DNA of 64,000 bases from Thalassotalea sp. LPB0316 (GCF_014898095.1 NZ_CP062946.1:682001-746000); one strand, 5' to 3'. Numbered from the stretch's first letter, positions 51,154 to 59,416 are shown. Notes: generated by a model from the letters alone, not told the origin. Numbers and translations: made by a program.

Positions 51154-53016
51154 ATGAGCATATTACGCAACAACAAAAGCGCACTTGGCTTAGCCATTGG
51201 TGCTGCTTTATTCGCGTCAAACGCCAACTCAGCTGAGTTCTACTTTGGTGAAAATGATGACATTTTACTCACCATAAACTCTCAGTTATCAATTGGTGCA
51301 AGCTGGCGCATTGAGGATCAAGACCCTCGCTATATTTCAGCAAACAATGGTGGCACAGGTGCAACCATGACGACTGACGATGGTAATTTGAACTTTGACA
51401 AGGGCGACACCTTCTCAAAAATTATCAAGGGTTCACACGAGCTACAATTATCAAAAGACAATTACGGTGCTTTTGTTCGTTTCAAATACTGGCATGACAA
51501 AGAACTTCAATACGAATCACGTCCTTTTGGCCATTCACCAAACGGTTATGAGCCAGGTGCGCCGCTAAATGACGATGGTTTTCAAAATTACTCAAAGTTT
51601 TCTGGCATCGCGTTACTTGACGCGTATGTCTACGGCACATTTGAGTTAGGTGAGTCGTTACTTGACGTACGTGTTGGTCGCCAAGTGTTGAGCTGGGGTG
51701 AGTCAACGTTTATCCAAGGTGGTATGAACTCTACCAACCCATTTGATGTAAGTGCATTGCGCCGCCCTGGTGCCGATCTTAAAGAAGGTATTTTACCTGT
51801 CGGCATGGTATACGGTAACTTAGGCCTGACGGAAAACTTATCGATTGAAGCATTTTACCAATACGAGTGGGAAAAGTTCGCCATTGATGCCTGTGGTACC
51901 TTATTCCAAGGCGCTGACTTTGCCGCAGATGGGTGTAACTACATTCAAGTAGGTGATACGCCAGAGAAGATAGCTTTCGATTTAGGTATTCACGCTGAGC
52001 GTCGCCCTGATATTGAACCTGATGACGGTGGCCAATACGGTTTAGCAATGCGCTATTTTTCACCTGAGCTCAACGACACTGAGTTTGGCTTGTACTACAT
52101 GAACATTCATTCTCGCGTACCGTTAATCAATGCAGTTCGCACAGCCGTACCTTTGGCTACAGGTGACTCATCGTTAATTTTTGTGCCTAAAGGGCTAGAT
52201 CCAACAGGTGGTCAACTAGCTGCATTAAATCCTGCTTACGCCATTGCGTTCCCTGAAGATTTAAAGTTTTACGGGGCTAGCTTTGCAACCAACGTTGCTG
52301 GTTTAGCGTTATCTGGTGAAGTTTCATACAAGCCAGATACACCGGTACAGATTAATGGACCAGAAATTTTAAATGCTGCACTTTCTGAGAACCCAGCATT
52401 CCGTTTTACCGACCGTATGACATCAGTGGGCTACGGTGAAATGGTACAAGGTTGGGATGAGTACGATGTCACTCAAATTCAAGTCACTGCTTTACAGTTT
52501 TTTGAACGCGTGATGGGGGCTGCTCGCTTAACCGTAATCGGTGAAGCTGGGGTCATTTTAACAGATGGTATTGAAGATTCAGATCAACGCTACGGCCGCA
52601 ACGCTGTATTTGGTTTAGGTGATTTTGATGCCGGCTTTACTCATCCAGTAGCGGGTTTCCAGGTTAACTGTAGCAACTTACTGGCCGCTGGCGCTATTGC
52701 TGGCGACTGTTCAAATGACGGCTATGTTACTGACTCAGCATGGGGTTACCGCTTACGAGCTATTTGGGATTACCCTGATGTTTACGCTGGTATTTCACTT
52801 AAGCCGACGCTTGCTTGGTCACACGATGTCAGTGGTTATTCTCCTGAGCCAGCACAACAATTCAACGAAGGTAAAAAAGTTTTAGGCTTATCTCTTGAAG
52901 CATCATACCTTCAAAAATACAGTGCAACTGTAGGGTATTCTCAATTTTCAGGCGGTAGTCATAACATCTTGACTGACAAAGACTTCGTTTCTCTCAGCTT
53001 TGCAGTTTCATACTAG
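51154..53016 (+). CDS. DUF1302 family outer-membrane protein
   Basis: A 620-aa exported protein. The signal peptide of about 26 residues ends ANS before AEFYFGEN. The rest reads as alternating amphipathic strands with many Tyr/Phe/Gly and ends FVSLSFAVSY, with a terminal aromatic like beta-barrel porins. DUF1302 proteins are usually paired with DUF1329 and often lie with genes for alkane, terpene, sterol or aromatic breakdown; uptake of hydrophobic substrates is suspected but unproven. A strong GGGGGA ribosome site precedes the ATG. Confidence 0.93.
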   Translation: MSILRNNKSALGLAIGAALFASNANSAEFYFGENDDILLTINSQLSIGASWRIEDQDPRYISANNGGTGATMTTDDGNLNFDKGDTFSKIIKGSHELQLSKDNYGAFVRFKYWHDKELQYESRPFGHSPNGYEPGAPLNDDGFQNYSKFSGIALLDAYVYGTFELGESLLDVRVGRQVLSWGESTFIQGGMNSTNPFDVSALRRPGADLKEGILPVGMVYGNLGLTENLSIEAFYQYEWEKFAIDACGTLFQGADFAADGCNYIQVGDTPEKIAFDLGIHAERRPDIEPDDGGQYGLAMRYFSPELNDTEFGLYYMNIHSRVPLINAVRTAVPLATGDSSLIFVPKGLDPTGGQLAALNPAYAIAFPEDLKFYGASFATNVAGLALSGEVSYKPDTPVQINGPEILNAALSENPAFRFTDRMTSVGYGEMVQGWDEYDVTQIQVTALQFFERVMGAARLTVIGEAGVILTDGIEDSDQRYGRNAVFGLGDFDAGFTHPVAGFQVNCSNLLAAGAIAGDCSNDGYVTDSAWGYRLRAIWDYPDVYAGISLKPTLAWSHDVSGYSPEPAQQFNEGKKVLGLSLEASYLQKYSATVGYSQFSGGSHNILTDKDFVSLSFAVSY

Positions 53017-53024
53017 GAGTTATC

Positions 53025-54386
53025 ATGAAAAATTTATTCAAAGTAACCGGCCTATTATCGATTACGTTAATTGCTAGCGCAGTTAACGCGAAAGTGAGCC
53101 CACAAGAGGCAGCCAAATTAGGCTCAGAGCTCACTTACATCGGTGCCGAAAAAGCAGGAAATGCCGCAGGAACCATTCCTGCGTATACCGGTGGTTTAAC
53201 AAGCACTAACACACCAAAAAGTGAAGATAGTGGCCGCCCAAACAACCCGTTTCCTAACGATAAAGTACTGTTCACTATTACCAACAGTAATTTAGATCAG
53301 TACAAGGCTAATTTATCGCCAGGTCAAATCGCGATGTTTGAAAAGTACCCGAGCTATCGCATGCCGGTTTATCAAACCCGCCGCACAGCAGCCTATCCAG
53401 CAAGCTTGCATAGCGTTATTAAGAAAAATGCCGAAAATGCTGAGCTCATACAAGGGGGCAATGGTTTAGCAAATTTTGACACCACGATTCCTTTTGCCAT
53501 TCCGCAAAATGCCAACGAAGTTATTTGGAACCACATCACGCGCTATCGCGGTGGCTCAGCCCGTCGTTTCCTAACGACAATTCCAGCGCAAGCAGATGGC
53601 TCTTTTGTACCGGTAAAAATGAATGACCAACTCGTTTGGCCTGAATTTTTAGACGGTGGTCGTGATGCTAAGAAAGACGACAATATTTTGTTCTACTATC
53701 TGCAAGTCATCACTGCGCCTGCGCGTTTAACGGGTACCGCATTAATGGTTCACGAAACGATTGATCAAGTTTCAGAAGCGCGTAAAGCTTGGGTTTACAA
53801 TGCCGGGCAACGCCGAGTTCGCCGAGCGCCAAACGTCTCGTATGACGGTCCAGCGGCAGGTACTGATGGCTTAAGAACGTCTGATAACTACGATATGTAC
53901 AATGGTGCGCCAGATCGTTACGACTGGAAGTTAGTCGGTAAGAAAGAATTATACATTCCATATAACTCATACCAATTAATGGACACCAGTGCCAAATACA
54001 AAGACTTGATCCAAGCAGGGCACTTAAACCCAGATTACTTGCGTTACGAGCTACACCGCGTATGGGAAGTTGAAGGAACCTTGAAAGAAGGTGCTCGCCA
54101 TATCTACGCTAAACGTACCTTGTTTATCGACGAAGACACTTGGGGTGCATCGGTCATTGATCACTACGATGGTCGCGGTGACCTATGGCGTGTCGCTGAA
54201 GCGCACAACGTTCAATTTTACGACGTAGATACGCCTTGGATGGTCGCTGAAGCCTTATACGACTTAAACTCAGGTCGCTATATAACAACAGGTTTAAGTA
54301 ACGAAGAGCCTAAGTTTATGGTGTGGGGTGAGAAGAATAGTCGCAAGGCATTTTCAACTTCTGCATTGCGTCGAATCGGCAAATAA
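53025..54386 (+). CDS. DUF1329 family protein
   Basis: A 453-aa exported protein (signal peptide of about 23 residues ending VNA), DUF1329 family, possibly related in fold to lipoprotein carriers of the LolA/LolB type. It has SPQEAAKLGSELTYIGAEKAGN, the conserved GGRDAKKDDNILFYYLQV, and PDRYDWKLVGKKELYIPYNSY. It follows DUF1302 by 8 bases and the pair is almost always found together. Its role in moving hydrophobic substrates across the periplasm is inference. Confidence 0.93.
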   Translation: MKNLFKVTGLLSITLIASAVNAKVSPQEAAKLGSELTYIGAEKAGNAAGTIPAYTGGLTSTNTPKSEDSGRPNNPFPNDKVLFTITNSNLDQYKANLSPGQIAMFEKYPSYRMPVYQTRRTAAYPASLHSVIKKNAENAELIQGGNGLANFDTTIPFAIPQNANEVIWNHITRYRGGSARRFLTTIPAQADGSFVPVKMNDQLVWPEFLDGGRDAKKDDNILFYYLQVITAPARLTGTALMVHETIDQVSEARKAWVYNAGQRRVRRAPNVSYDGPAAGTDGLRTSDNYDMYNGAPDRYDWKLVGKKELYIPYNSYQLMDTSAKYKDLIQAGHLNPDYLRYELHRVWEVEGTLKEGARHIYAKRTLFIDEDTWGASVIDHYDGRGDLWRVAEAHNVQFYDVDTPWMVAEALYDLNSGRYITTGLSNEEPKFMVWGEKNSRKAFSTSALRRIGK

Positions 54387-54436
54387 CAAGACATAGCGAT
54401 CAAAAAAGGCCGGGGTATCCTGGGCTGACGATATTG

Positions 54437-54464
54437 GGGATCTCAAATTTGAGATCCCTTTTTT
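54437..54464 (+). terminator. intrinsic terminator of the DUF1302-DUF1329 operon
   Basis: GGGATCTCAAA and TTTGAGATCCC form a perfect 11-bp palindrome followed by TTTTTT on the plus strand, 50 bases after the DUF1329 stop. Confidence 0.92.
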
Positions 54465-54576
54465 ATTTCCCTAAGAAATTTGCTACCTCTAGTGACTTAA
54501 TCCATTTAAAAATATTAGAAAGTAGCTCTTCAACCCTTGCTGTATAAAGGATTCCTAGAATTTGATATATGCCTCA

Positions 54577-55554
54577 TTAAAGTAGCTTACTCAATGGGCT
54601 AACCACTCCATTAGCACCTTGTTGTAAAACATGGGTATATATCTGTGTCGTTTTAACGTCTGAGTGACCAAGTTGGCTTTGCACAGTACGAATATCGGCA
54701 CCCGATTGTAGTAGATGAGTTGCAAACGAATGCCGTAAGGTATGAGGTGTAATTGGTTTAGTAAGTTGTGCTTTTAATGCTGCCTTTTTAATAGCTTTGC
54801 GCACTCCCGTTGGATAAAAGTGATGTCGTCTTATTTCGCCTGTTTCTGGATCTGCACTTAACTTATAAGAGGGAAATAGATATTGCCACGCCAGAGATTT
54901 GTTAGCTGATGGATATTTACGAGCAAGGGCATTCGGCATCCAAACACCAGAATATTGCTCGTTTTTAATGTCAAACTGCAAATAATCGTTGACCTGAATT
55001 ATTTGACTTCGCAATAAAGGAACTAACTCGCTAGCTAAAGTCACTATGCGGTGTTTATTGCCTTTGCCATTCCATATGCGAATGCTTTTATAATCGAAAT
55101 CAATGTCTTGAACTCGTAGTTGCACAGCCTCCATCACGCGCAAACCACTACCGTACATTAAGCCTGCGATTAAGTAATAGCGTTTATCTAAAAATGACAT
55201 CAACAATTTTACTTCATCAGGTGTCATAACAATGGGAAGTTTTTGCTGTTTTTTACTACGTACAAATACTAGGTTGGGCGACAACTCTTGTTTTATGATG
55301 TGTTTATATAAAAATGCCAGCGCATTTAAAGCCGTAGCTTGAGTTTTAGGCGACACATTTTTCTTCAAAACTAAATAATCTAAATATTTCTCAACCTCGT
55401 TATCTCCCATAGATGAGGGGTGTCGCTTGTCGTGATAATTAATAAACCCTGCAATCCATTTTAAGTAAGTGTCAACGGACCGCATAGAATATTGTTTGGT
55501 TAGCATGTAATCTACGATTGAGTTTAAAAAAGGCGAACGTGTTCTCATCATCAT
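54577..55554 (-). CDS. intI: integron integrase IntI (chromosomal type)
   Basis: A 325-aa tyrosine recombinase. The catalytic residues are Arg139 (GSGLR), Lys164, His271 and Arg274 (HTLRH), His297 (LGH) and Tyr306 (TQIYTH). Between residues about 200 and 245 (SGVWMPNALARKYP, then YPTGVRKA) is the extra segment that separates integron integrases from XerC/D and lets them bind folded attC. It faces away from the cassettes, as in all integrons. Three in-frame ATGs open the gene; GGA lies six bases before the third (55548), which may be the true start. A LexA-type box 16 bases upstream implies SOS control. Confidence 0.95.
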   Translation of the reverse strand: MMMRTRSPFLNSIVDYMLTKQYSMRSVDTYLKWIAGFINYHDKRHPSSMGDNEVEKYLDYLVLKKNVSPKTQATALNALAFLYKHIIKQELSPNLVFVRSKKQQKLPIVMTPDEVKLLMSFLDKRYYLIAGLMYGSGLRVMEAVQLRVQDIDFDYKSIRIWNGKGNKHRIVTLASELVPLLRSQIIQVNDYLQFDIKNEQYSGVWMPNALARKYPSANKSLAWQYLFPSYKLSADPETGEIRRHHFYPTGVRKAIKKAALKAQLTKPITPHTLRHSFATHLLQSGADIRTVQSQLGHSDVKTTQIYTHVLQQGANGVVSPLSKLL

Positions 55555-55570
55555 TCCATTGAAATTTAAC

Positions 55571-55586
55571 CTGTATACATATACAG
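55571..55586. promoter_or_regulatory. lexA box: LexA (SOS) box upstream of intI
   Basis: CTGTATACATATACAG is a full CTG-N10-CAG palindrome with the alternating T/A centre of gammaproteobacterial LexA sites. It ends 16 bases before the first intI ATG. Repression of intI by LexA and induction by single-stranded DNA are established for class 1 and Vibrio integrons. Confidence 0.88.
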
Positions 55587-55587
55587 T

Positions 55588-55612
55588 TTGACTATTTTGC
55601 CTCCATAGTCAA
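55588..55612. promoter_or_regulatory. inverted repeat next to the LexA box
   Basis: TTGACTAT and ATAGTCAA are perfect complements with a nine-base spacer, next to the LexA box. It could be another operator or an integrase-binding element in the attI region. Confidence 0.4.
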
Positions 55613-55643
55613 GAAAACGAGTAAATGGATCGTTTTCTACTTT

Positions 55644-55673
55644 TTGTTAGCAAGTGATTTCTCTAAATAATAA
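55644..55673 (+). promoter_or_regulatory. candidate cassette promoter Pc
   Basis: TTGTTA, 18 bases, TAATAA, reading toward the cassettes. It lies between intI and attI where Pc is expected. The match is moderate and other A/T-rich choices exist nearby. Confidence 0.3.
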
Positions 55674-55721
55674 TAATTTAGCAATAGTTTAAGATGTATG
55701 GTAAAACTGGTTCAATCAGAT

Positions 55722-55779
55722 AAACGACCCAACCAATGGTAGAAAAACGACCCGTTGGGTCGATATTAAATTGTTATAT
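55722..55779 (+). other. attI: attI recombination site
   Basis: The region ends in GTTATAT (55773-55779), the point where the first cassette joins (cut after the G). Upstream are two copies of AAACGACCC (55722-55730 and 55745-55753), like the directly repeated integrase sites of attI1, and an inverted repeat CGACCC-GTT-GGGTCG. Location between intI and the first cassette is diagnostic. The exact left limit is not certain. Confidence 0.75.
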
Positions 55780-55794
55780 GCGCAGGGAGTTTGC

Positions 55795-56115
55795 ATGAAA
55801 TATTGGATAATACTTCTAACATTTTTTTCTTCTTATTCTTTAGCATCGACCACTAAGTTTGAGTGTAAATATCATGATTATAATTTGGTACTAAAAGCTG
55901 GAGGCAATGATCATATTGTTCATGAACTTAGTATTAACGGCAAATTCGTAATTGATGAATTAATTGAAGGCATCTGGTTTATCGAAGAAATAAATTGTAG
56001 AAAAGAAGGCTATGAAATTATTGCTAGTCATATCCAGTTCAACGACCCAACTCAAAAGAGTTTCATGTTAACTTACCATCCAGATAAAGGTTATAAAATC
56101 GAAGCTGGCATATAA
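55795..56115 (+). CDS. cassette 1: small secreted protein, unknown
   Basis: A 106-aa product with a signal peptide (MKYWIILLTFFSSYSLAS) and an unrecognised mature domain of about 88 residues (KFECKYHDYNLVLKAGGNDH) with two Cys. The ATG at 55795 has CAGGGAG before it. The stop codon lies inside the outer core box of attC1. First cassette after attI, so best expressed from Pc and probably the most recently inserted. Confidence 0.75.
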   Translation: MKYWIILLTFFSSYSLASTTKFECKYHDYNLVLKAGGNDHIVHELSINGKFVIDELIEGIWFIEEINCRKEGYEIIASHIQFNDPTQKSFMLTYHPDKGYKIEAGI

Positions 56116-56214
56116 CAAACCAATTAAGCACGGGACTGCTAAAGCTTGGCTCAGTTCCGCTTCGCTACACAAGTTTAGCCAAGCATTTATCAGCCCCTTA
56201 TTGGGGCGTTATGT
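56110..56214 (+). other. attC: attC site of cassette 1
   Basis: Outer box ATATAAC and core GTTATGT bracket 105 bases with inner complementary arms (CTTGGCT with AGCCAAG; CAATTAAG near CTTATTGG). This is the resident attC type, shared with cassettes 2, 4 and 7. Confidence 0.92.
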
Positions 56215-56239
56215 ACCTTTCAAGGATTGAGGTATCAAT

Positions 56240-56665
56240 TTGACCAAGCATAATCTCCTTCTGGGTTTCAGTTACGCTGCGATTTGGCTTGGCGTAACCA
56301 CATTAATTTTTCAGTTTGGTTTTGAGTTTCCAATGTCTTGGACGCAATCAATACTAGAAACCCCTCATTTATCCGAATCATTAAAAATACTTAGCATACG
56401 GACTTTATGGACTGTTGAATTTGCTTTACATATATTGCTAGCGTCAATTCCCTCAAGTTACCTTATCGTAAAATTTTCCACTGATATCTCATTCAAAACT
56501 ATTGCTAAAATTTCTCTTATTTCGCTTGTATTCTTATCGGCATTCTTACTAGCTGTAATGCCCAAATATGTGCCGTTTTATTTTGCACTATTGTATGTAA
56601 CTATAAGCTTTGTATATATTTTATATGGCTGTGTTAGGTGCATGAGGTACATAACAAGCCAATAA
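56240..56665 (+). CDS. cassette 2: small membrane protein, unknown
   Basis: A 141-aa product starting at TTG with GAGG eight bases earlier. Four hydrophobic segments (about 7-27, 48-76, 84-104, 107-130) and a basic end. No family is recognised. The frame ends 10 bases inside attC2. Confidence 0.7.
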   Translation: MTKHNLLLGFSYAAIWLGVTTLIFQFGFEFPMSWTQSILETPHLSESLKILSIRTLWTVEFALHILLASIPSSYLIVKFSTDISFKTIAKISLISLVFLSAFLLAVMPKYVPFYFALLYVTISFVYILYGCVRCMRYITSQ

Positions 56666-56753
56666 AGTGATGGGACTGCTAATGCTTGGCTCGGTTCCGC
56701 TTCGCTTCACAAGTATAGCCAAGCATTATCAGCCTCTTATTGGGGCGTTAGCT
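56649..56753 (+). other. attC: attC site of cassette 2
   Basis: Outer box ACATAAC, core GTTAGCT, 105 bases, with inner arms GCTTGGCT and AGCCAAGC. Almost the same sequence as attC1. Confidence 0.92.
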
Positions 56754-56766
56754 GTACAAGGAAGTT

Positions 56767-57108
56767 ATGAGTAGCATCAAATTTCATTCCAAATGGGAGG
56801 CTGAACTGCAATCTGAAGAGGTTGTAATTTCGGGAATTTGGTATTACCAAAACGAAATTCCATATACAGCTGAACTAATCAAACAAAAATGGAATTATAG
56901 AAGCGCCGATTTAACTATTCTTGATGAAATTCTTGAAGTTCCATTTTGTGATTATATTGATTACTCTATTAGTGATGAGGGAGTAATATGGTTTTGGCGT
57001 TTTCAAAATGGAAATAAAAAAACGAGCAGTCCTACTTTTCCAACATTTTTCTTAGCCAGAGACCATATTAATACTTATGGTTATAAGTACAAGTTAGAAG
57101 AGCGCTAG
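56767..57108 (+). CDS. cassette 3: small soluble protein, unknown
   Basis: A 113-aa product, ATG with AAGGAAG just before it. Rich in aromatic residues (GIWYYQNEIPYT; GVIWFWRFQNGNKK). No signal peptide or membrane segment. No family is recognised. Confidence 0.7.
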   Translation: MSSIKFHSKWEAELQSEEVVISGIWYYQNEIPYTAELIKQKWNYRSADLTILDEILEVPFCDYIDYSISDEGVIWFWRFQNGNKKTSSPTFPTFFLARDHINTYGYKYKLEER

Positions 57109-57112
57109 GTAC

Positions 57113-57212
57113 AGCTAACAAGCCAATCAAGTCGGACGTATAACAGTTGGCTGCGTTCACTTCGTTCACAATTATAGCCAACTATTATCCGCCGCTTATT
57201 GGGGCGTTATAT
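57113..57212 (+). other. attC: attC site of cassette 3
   Basis: Outer box AGCTAAC, core GTTATAT, 100 bases; inner arms AGTTGGCT and AGCCAACT. A variant of the resident type. Confidence 0.9.
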
Positions 57213-57216
57213 ACCT

Positions 57217-57534
57217 ATGGAAGCATCGAAGAAGTCAGCATTTTTAGCAGGTGGAATTATCGTAATTAGCGGAATGCTAATTGAATCATTGTCACTTCCA
57301 TTTTCTTGGGTGTTAAGCACGCTCGTATTTTTTCCAACAATCTTTTATCTGGTCATAGGTAAAGAGATTCATCGAGAATATAAACGAGGTGCCCATATTA
57401 GTAATGGCTTTTATAAAGGACCTAAAGATACTGAAGGCAAGCGTATATATGGTCGGGTCTTTTTACGTATGTTAATTTGGTTTTTAGGTGCAGTTGTAAC
57501 TAGTATTTTAATCACAGTAATAAGCGGTATATAA
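57217..57534 (+). CDS. cassette 4: small membrane protein, unknown
   Basis: A 105-aa product from ATG 57217, 10 bases after the cassette junction; no clear ribosome site. Two hydrophobic segments near the N terminus (about 8-47), a basic polar loop (KEIHREYKRGAHISNGFYKG) and a C-terminal helix. It ends inside attC4. No family is recognised. Confidence 0.65.
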   Translation: MEASKKSAFLAGGIIVISGMLIESLSLPFSWVLSTLVFFPTIFYLVIGKEIHREYKRGAHISNGFYKGPKDTEGKRIYGRVFLRMLIWFLGAVVTSILITVISGI

Positions 57535-57632
57535 CAAGCCAATTAAGCGCGGGACTGCTAAAGCTTGGCTCAGTTCCGCTTCGCTACACAGTTTAGCCAA
57601 GCATTTATCAGCCCCTTATTGGGGCGTTAGGT
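57529..57632 (+). other. attC: attC site of cassette 4
   Basis: Outer box ATATAAC, core GTTAGGT, 104 bases, nearly identical to attC1 including the GGGACTGCTAAAGCTTGGCT arm. Confidence 0.92.
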
Positions 57633-57639
57633 AACACAA

Positions 57640-58050
57640 TTGAGTCCAGAGAGAATTCAAACATCGGCGTTAATATTGTTAGGTTTATTACCTGCAACAA
57701 TATTGTTGTTATTTTCTTTCATTCCCTTAGGCATCAATATTATTTTTATCTTTGATGATGAATTTGATTTCTCTTTCGCTATGTTATTACCGTGCATCGG
57801 AGCATTGCTAGGTTACGTGGGGTTGGTAGCTTCAGTTTTTAGGTTTCATATTTCAAATACTTTAAAAACTGTATTTCTTGCTATTGGTATTATTGCTGTG
57901 CTTTTTGTTGCTTATGACGGTTTAAGTGACCTAGCAAAGCCTTATAATTTGTGGTTAAGATATTGGTATGGCTATTTTTATTTATGCCCCGTAATAGTCG
58001 CAGTATATCTAATAGTTCGTAATCTGAAAGACCGAGAAATTGTTACCTAA
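57640..58050 (+). CDS. cassette 5: four-helix membrane protein, unknown
   Basis: A 136-aa product starting at TTG, with AGGT seven bases earlier, formed partly by the recombination core. Four predicted transmembrane helices (about 10-37, 45-66, 75-94, 108-127). No family is recognised. Confidence 0.65.
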   Translation: MSPERIQTSALILLGLLPATILLLFSFIPLGINIIFIFDDEFDFSFAMLLPCIGALLGYVGLVASVFRFHISNTLKTVFLAIGIIAVLFVAYDGLSDLAKPYNLWLRYWYGYFYLCPVIVAVYLIVRNLKDREIVT

Positions 58051-58143
58051 CAAGTTACTCAAAAGGACGCAAAACGCTTGGCTCGCGCTCCTTCGTCGCT
58101 AATTTTAGCCAAGCATTTTACGCCCATTAGTAAGGCGTTAGCT
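58045..58143 (+). other. attC: attC site of cassette 5
   Basis: Outer box ACCTAAC, core GTTAGCT, 99 bases; inner arms GCTTGGCT and AGCCAAGC. It differs from the resident type in the outer part (AAAAGGACGCAAAACG). Confidence 0.9.
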
Positions 58144-58157
58144 ATACAAGGAGTTCC

Positions 58158-58574
58158 ATGAGCGATCCGCAGAAAACTTGGGAAGAATATTACTCCCGAA
58201 TCAAAAATAGAAAAATCGATGAAGCAACTCAACTGTGGAATGCTGTTGTAAGTTCAGGTGCAAATGAGGAAACAATATTCGCTATGGATTTTTCTCATTT
58301 CTGTGACGTTTCATCGAAGTTAAATGAATTAGCTCAACAACTCACTGAAAACTATGAAATTAAGCTTAGTGAAGTTGACGAAAAAGGATATCAACTACTT
58401 ACTGGCACGACTCGCCCATATGGTAATGAATTGAGCAAAGAAGACTTCATAAACTGGGTTGAATTTATGTGTGATGTAGCTCAATCATACAGCTGTGTCT
58501 TTTCAGAGTTTTCAATCGAAAGTCCTGAACTTGGACAAGTATGGTCAAATACAGAATTTGAATCGGAAGTATAG
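58158..58574 (+). CDS. cassette 6: small soluble protein, possibly RraB-like
   Basis: A 138-aa acidic product; ATG with AAGGAG before it. The pattern DFSHFCDVSSKLNELAQQL, then YQLLTGTTRPYG, then LSKEDFINWVEFMCDVA resembles the RraB/DUF695 fold (RNase E inhibitor family). The resemblance is weak and unconfirmed. No signal peptide. Confidence 0.7.
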   Translation: MSDPQKTWEEYYSRIKNRKIDEATQLWNAVVSSGANEETIFAMDFSHFCDVSSKLNELAQQLTENYEIKLSEVDEKGYQLLTGTTRPYGNELSKEDFINWVEFMCDVAQSYSCVFSEFSIESPELGQVWSNTEFESEV

Positions 58575-58678
58575 CTAACAAGAGAATAAATAGTGATTCA
58601 CAGTAGTTTGTCACTTTTAGTTGCAAACAACGCAATAAAATTGCCAAACTAGGCTCACACATTATTCAGGCGTTATGT
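58573..58678 (+). other. attC: attC site of cassette 6, divergent type
   Basis: Outer box AGCTAAC, core GTTATGT, 106 bases. The inner arms are TAGTTTG and CAAACTA rather than the CTTGGCT arms of its neighbours. It marks a cassette from a different attC lineage. Confidence 0.82.
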
Positions 58679-58690
58679 GTTTCGTATAGT

Positions 58691-58999
58691 ATGAGTTTCA
58701 AAAAAAGTGACGAAGGTTTCGAATGTGAAACCGTACAAAAGAAGCAAAGCTATATCCATAAGGATTGTATCGTTAAGATCTTCGGGTATACACAGGACTT
58801 AGGCACTTACGATGAACTAAGACTGGGTATAGAGACTACACATGGAGTTACCTACCATTTTTCCGAAGAAGAAGCAGGTTGGCAAAGTTTAGTGGATTGG
58901 GTTAAAGACTTCGCCTCGTTAGAAAGTGATTGGATGTCAAAAGCGTATCCTGAGCCATTTTCACGAGAAATTAAAACGCTGTGGGAAATAAACACATAA
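58691..58999 (+). CDS. cassette 7: small soluble protein, unknown
   Basis: A 102-aa product, ATG 18 bases after the junction; no good ribosome site. Contains DCIVKIFGYTQDLGTYDELR and GWQSLVDWVKDFASLESDWM. No signal peptide or membrane segment; no family is recognised. Confidence 0.65.
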   Translation: MSFKKSDEGFECETVQKKQSYIHKDCIVKIFGYTQDLGTYDELRLGIETTHGVTYHFSEEEAGWQSLVDWVKDFASLESDWMSKAYPEPFSREIKTLWEINT

Positions 59000-59098
59000 C
59001 AAGCCAATTCAGAAATGGGACTGCTAATAGCTTGCTCAGTTCCGCTTCGCTACACAATTTTAGCAAGCTATTATCAGCCCCTGATTGGGGCGTTAGCC
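58994..59098 (+). other. attC: attC site of cassette 7
   Basis: Outer box ACATAAC, core GTTAGCC, 105 bases, resident type with inner arms TAGCTTGCT and AGCAAGCTA. Confidence 0.92.
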
Positions 59099-59113
59099 AT
59101 CCTTATCTAAATC

Positions 59114-59160
59114 TTGCATAAAACTTAAAAAAGGTATACTTTTTATATCATGTATACTTT
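59114..59160 (+). promoter_or_regulatory. promoter/operator of the cassette toxin-antitoxin pair
   Basis: TTGCAT and TATACT with 15 bases between are a possible promoter inside cassette 8. GTATACTTT occurs twice (59134 and 59152), the second copy overlapping the toxin start; GTATAC is itself palindromic. This fits autorepression by the BrnA antitoxin, which binds repeats at its own promoter. Confidence 0.5.
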
Positions 59161-59416
59161 CGAATATGATCCCAAGAAAAGTGAAATCAATCTCGATAAA
59201 CACGGAATCGATTTTGAGGAAGCTCAATCATTGTGGAATGATCCTGATTTAGTTGAGATCCCTGCAAATACAAGTGATGAACCCCGTTCTCTAGTTATTG
59301 CTATCCACAAAGGTAAATGCTGGTCTGCTGTAATAACTCATAGAACACCAAATGTTCGTATTATTTCTGTCAGACGTTCTAGAAAAAATGAGGTGGAATT
59401 CTATGAAAGCTTCTGA
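59150..59416 (+). CDS. brnT: cassette 8: BrnT family toxin
   Basis: An 88-aa ribonuclease toxin of the RelE-like BrnT family. Family motifs: FEYDPKKSEINLDKHGIDFE at the N terminus, EEAQSLWNDPDLVEI, and the C-terminal VRIISVRRSRKNEVEFYE with the Arg/Glu residues used in catalysis. It overlaps the antitoxin gene by 14 bases, with the toxin first, the normal BrnTA order. Known BrnT cleaves RNA and inhibits growth. Confidence 0.92.
   Translation: MYTFEYDPKKSEINLDKHGIDFEEAQSLWNDPDLVEIPANTSDEPRSLVIAIHKGKCWSAVITHRTPNVRIISVRRSRKNEVEFYESF

Noticed and set aside
54577..55554. Reading the tyrosine recombinase as the missing XerC
   Set aside because: The insert around residues 200-245, the LexA box and the adjacent attI/attC array show it is an integron integrase.
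57199..57216. TTG start of cassette 4 at 57199
   Set aside because: It lies in attC3, before the recombination junction; the ATG at 57217 is inside the cassette.
59352..59402. Longer antitoxin beginning at 59352
   Set aside because: Those residues overlap the toxin coding region further and the ATG at 59403 has GAGGTGG in front and gives normal BrnA length.
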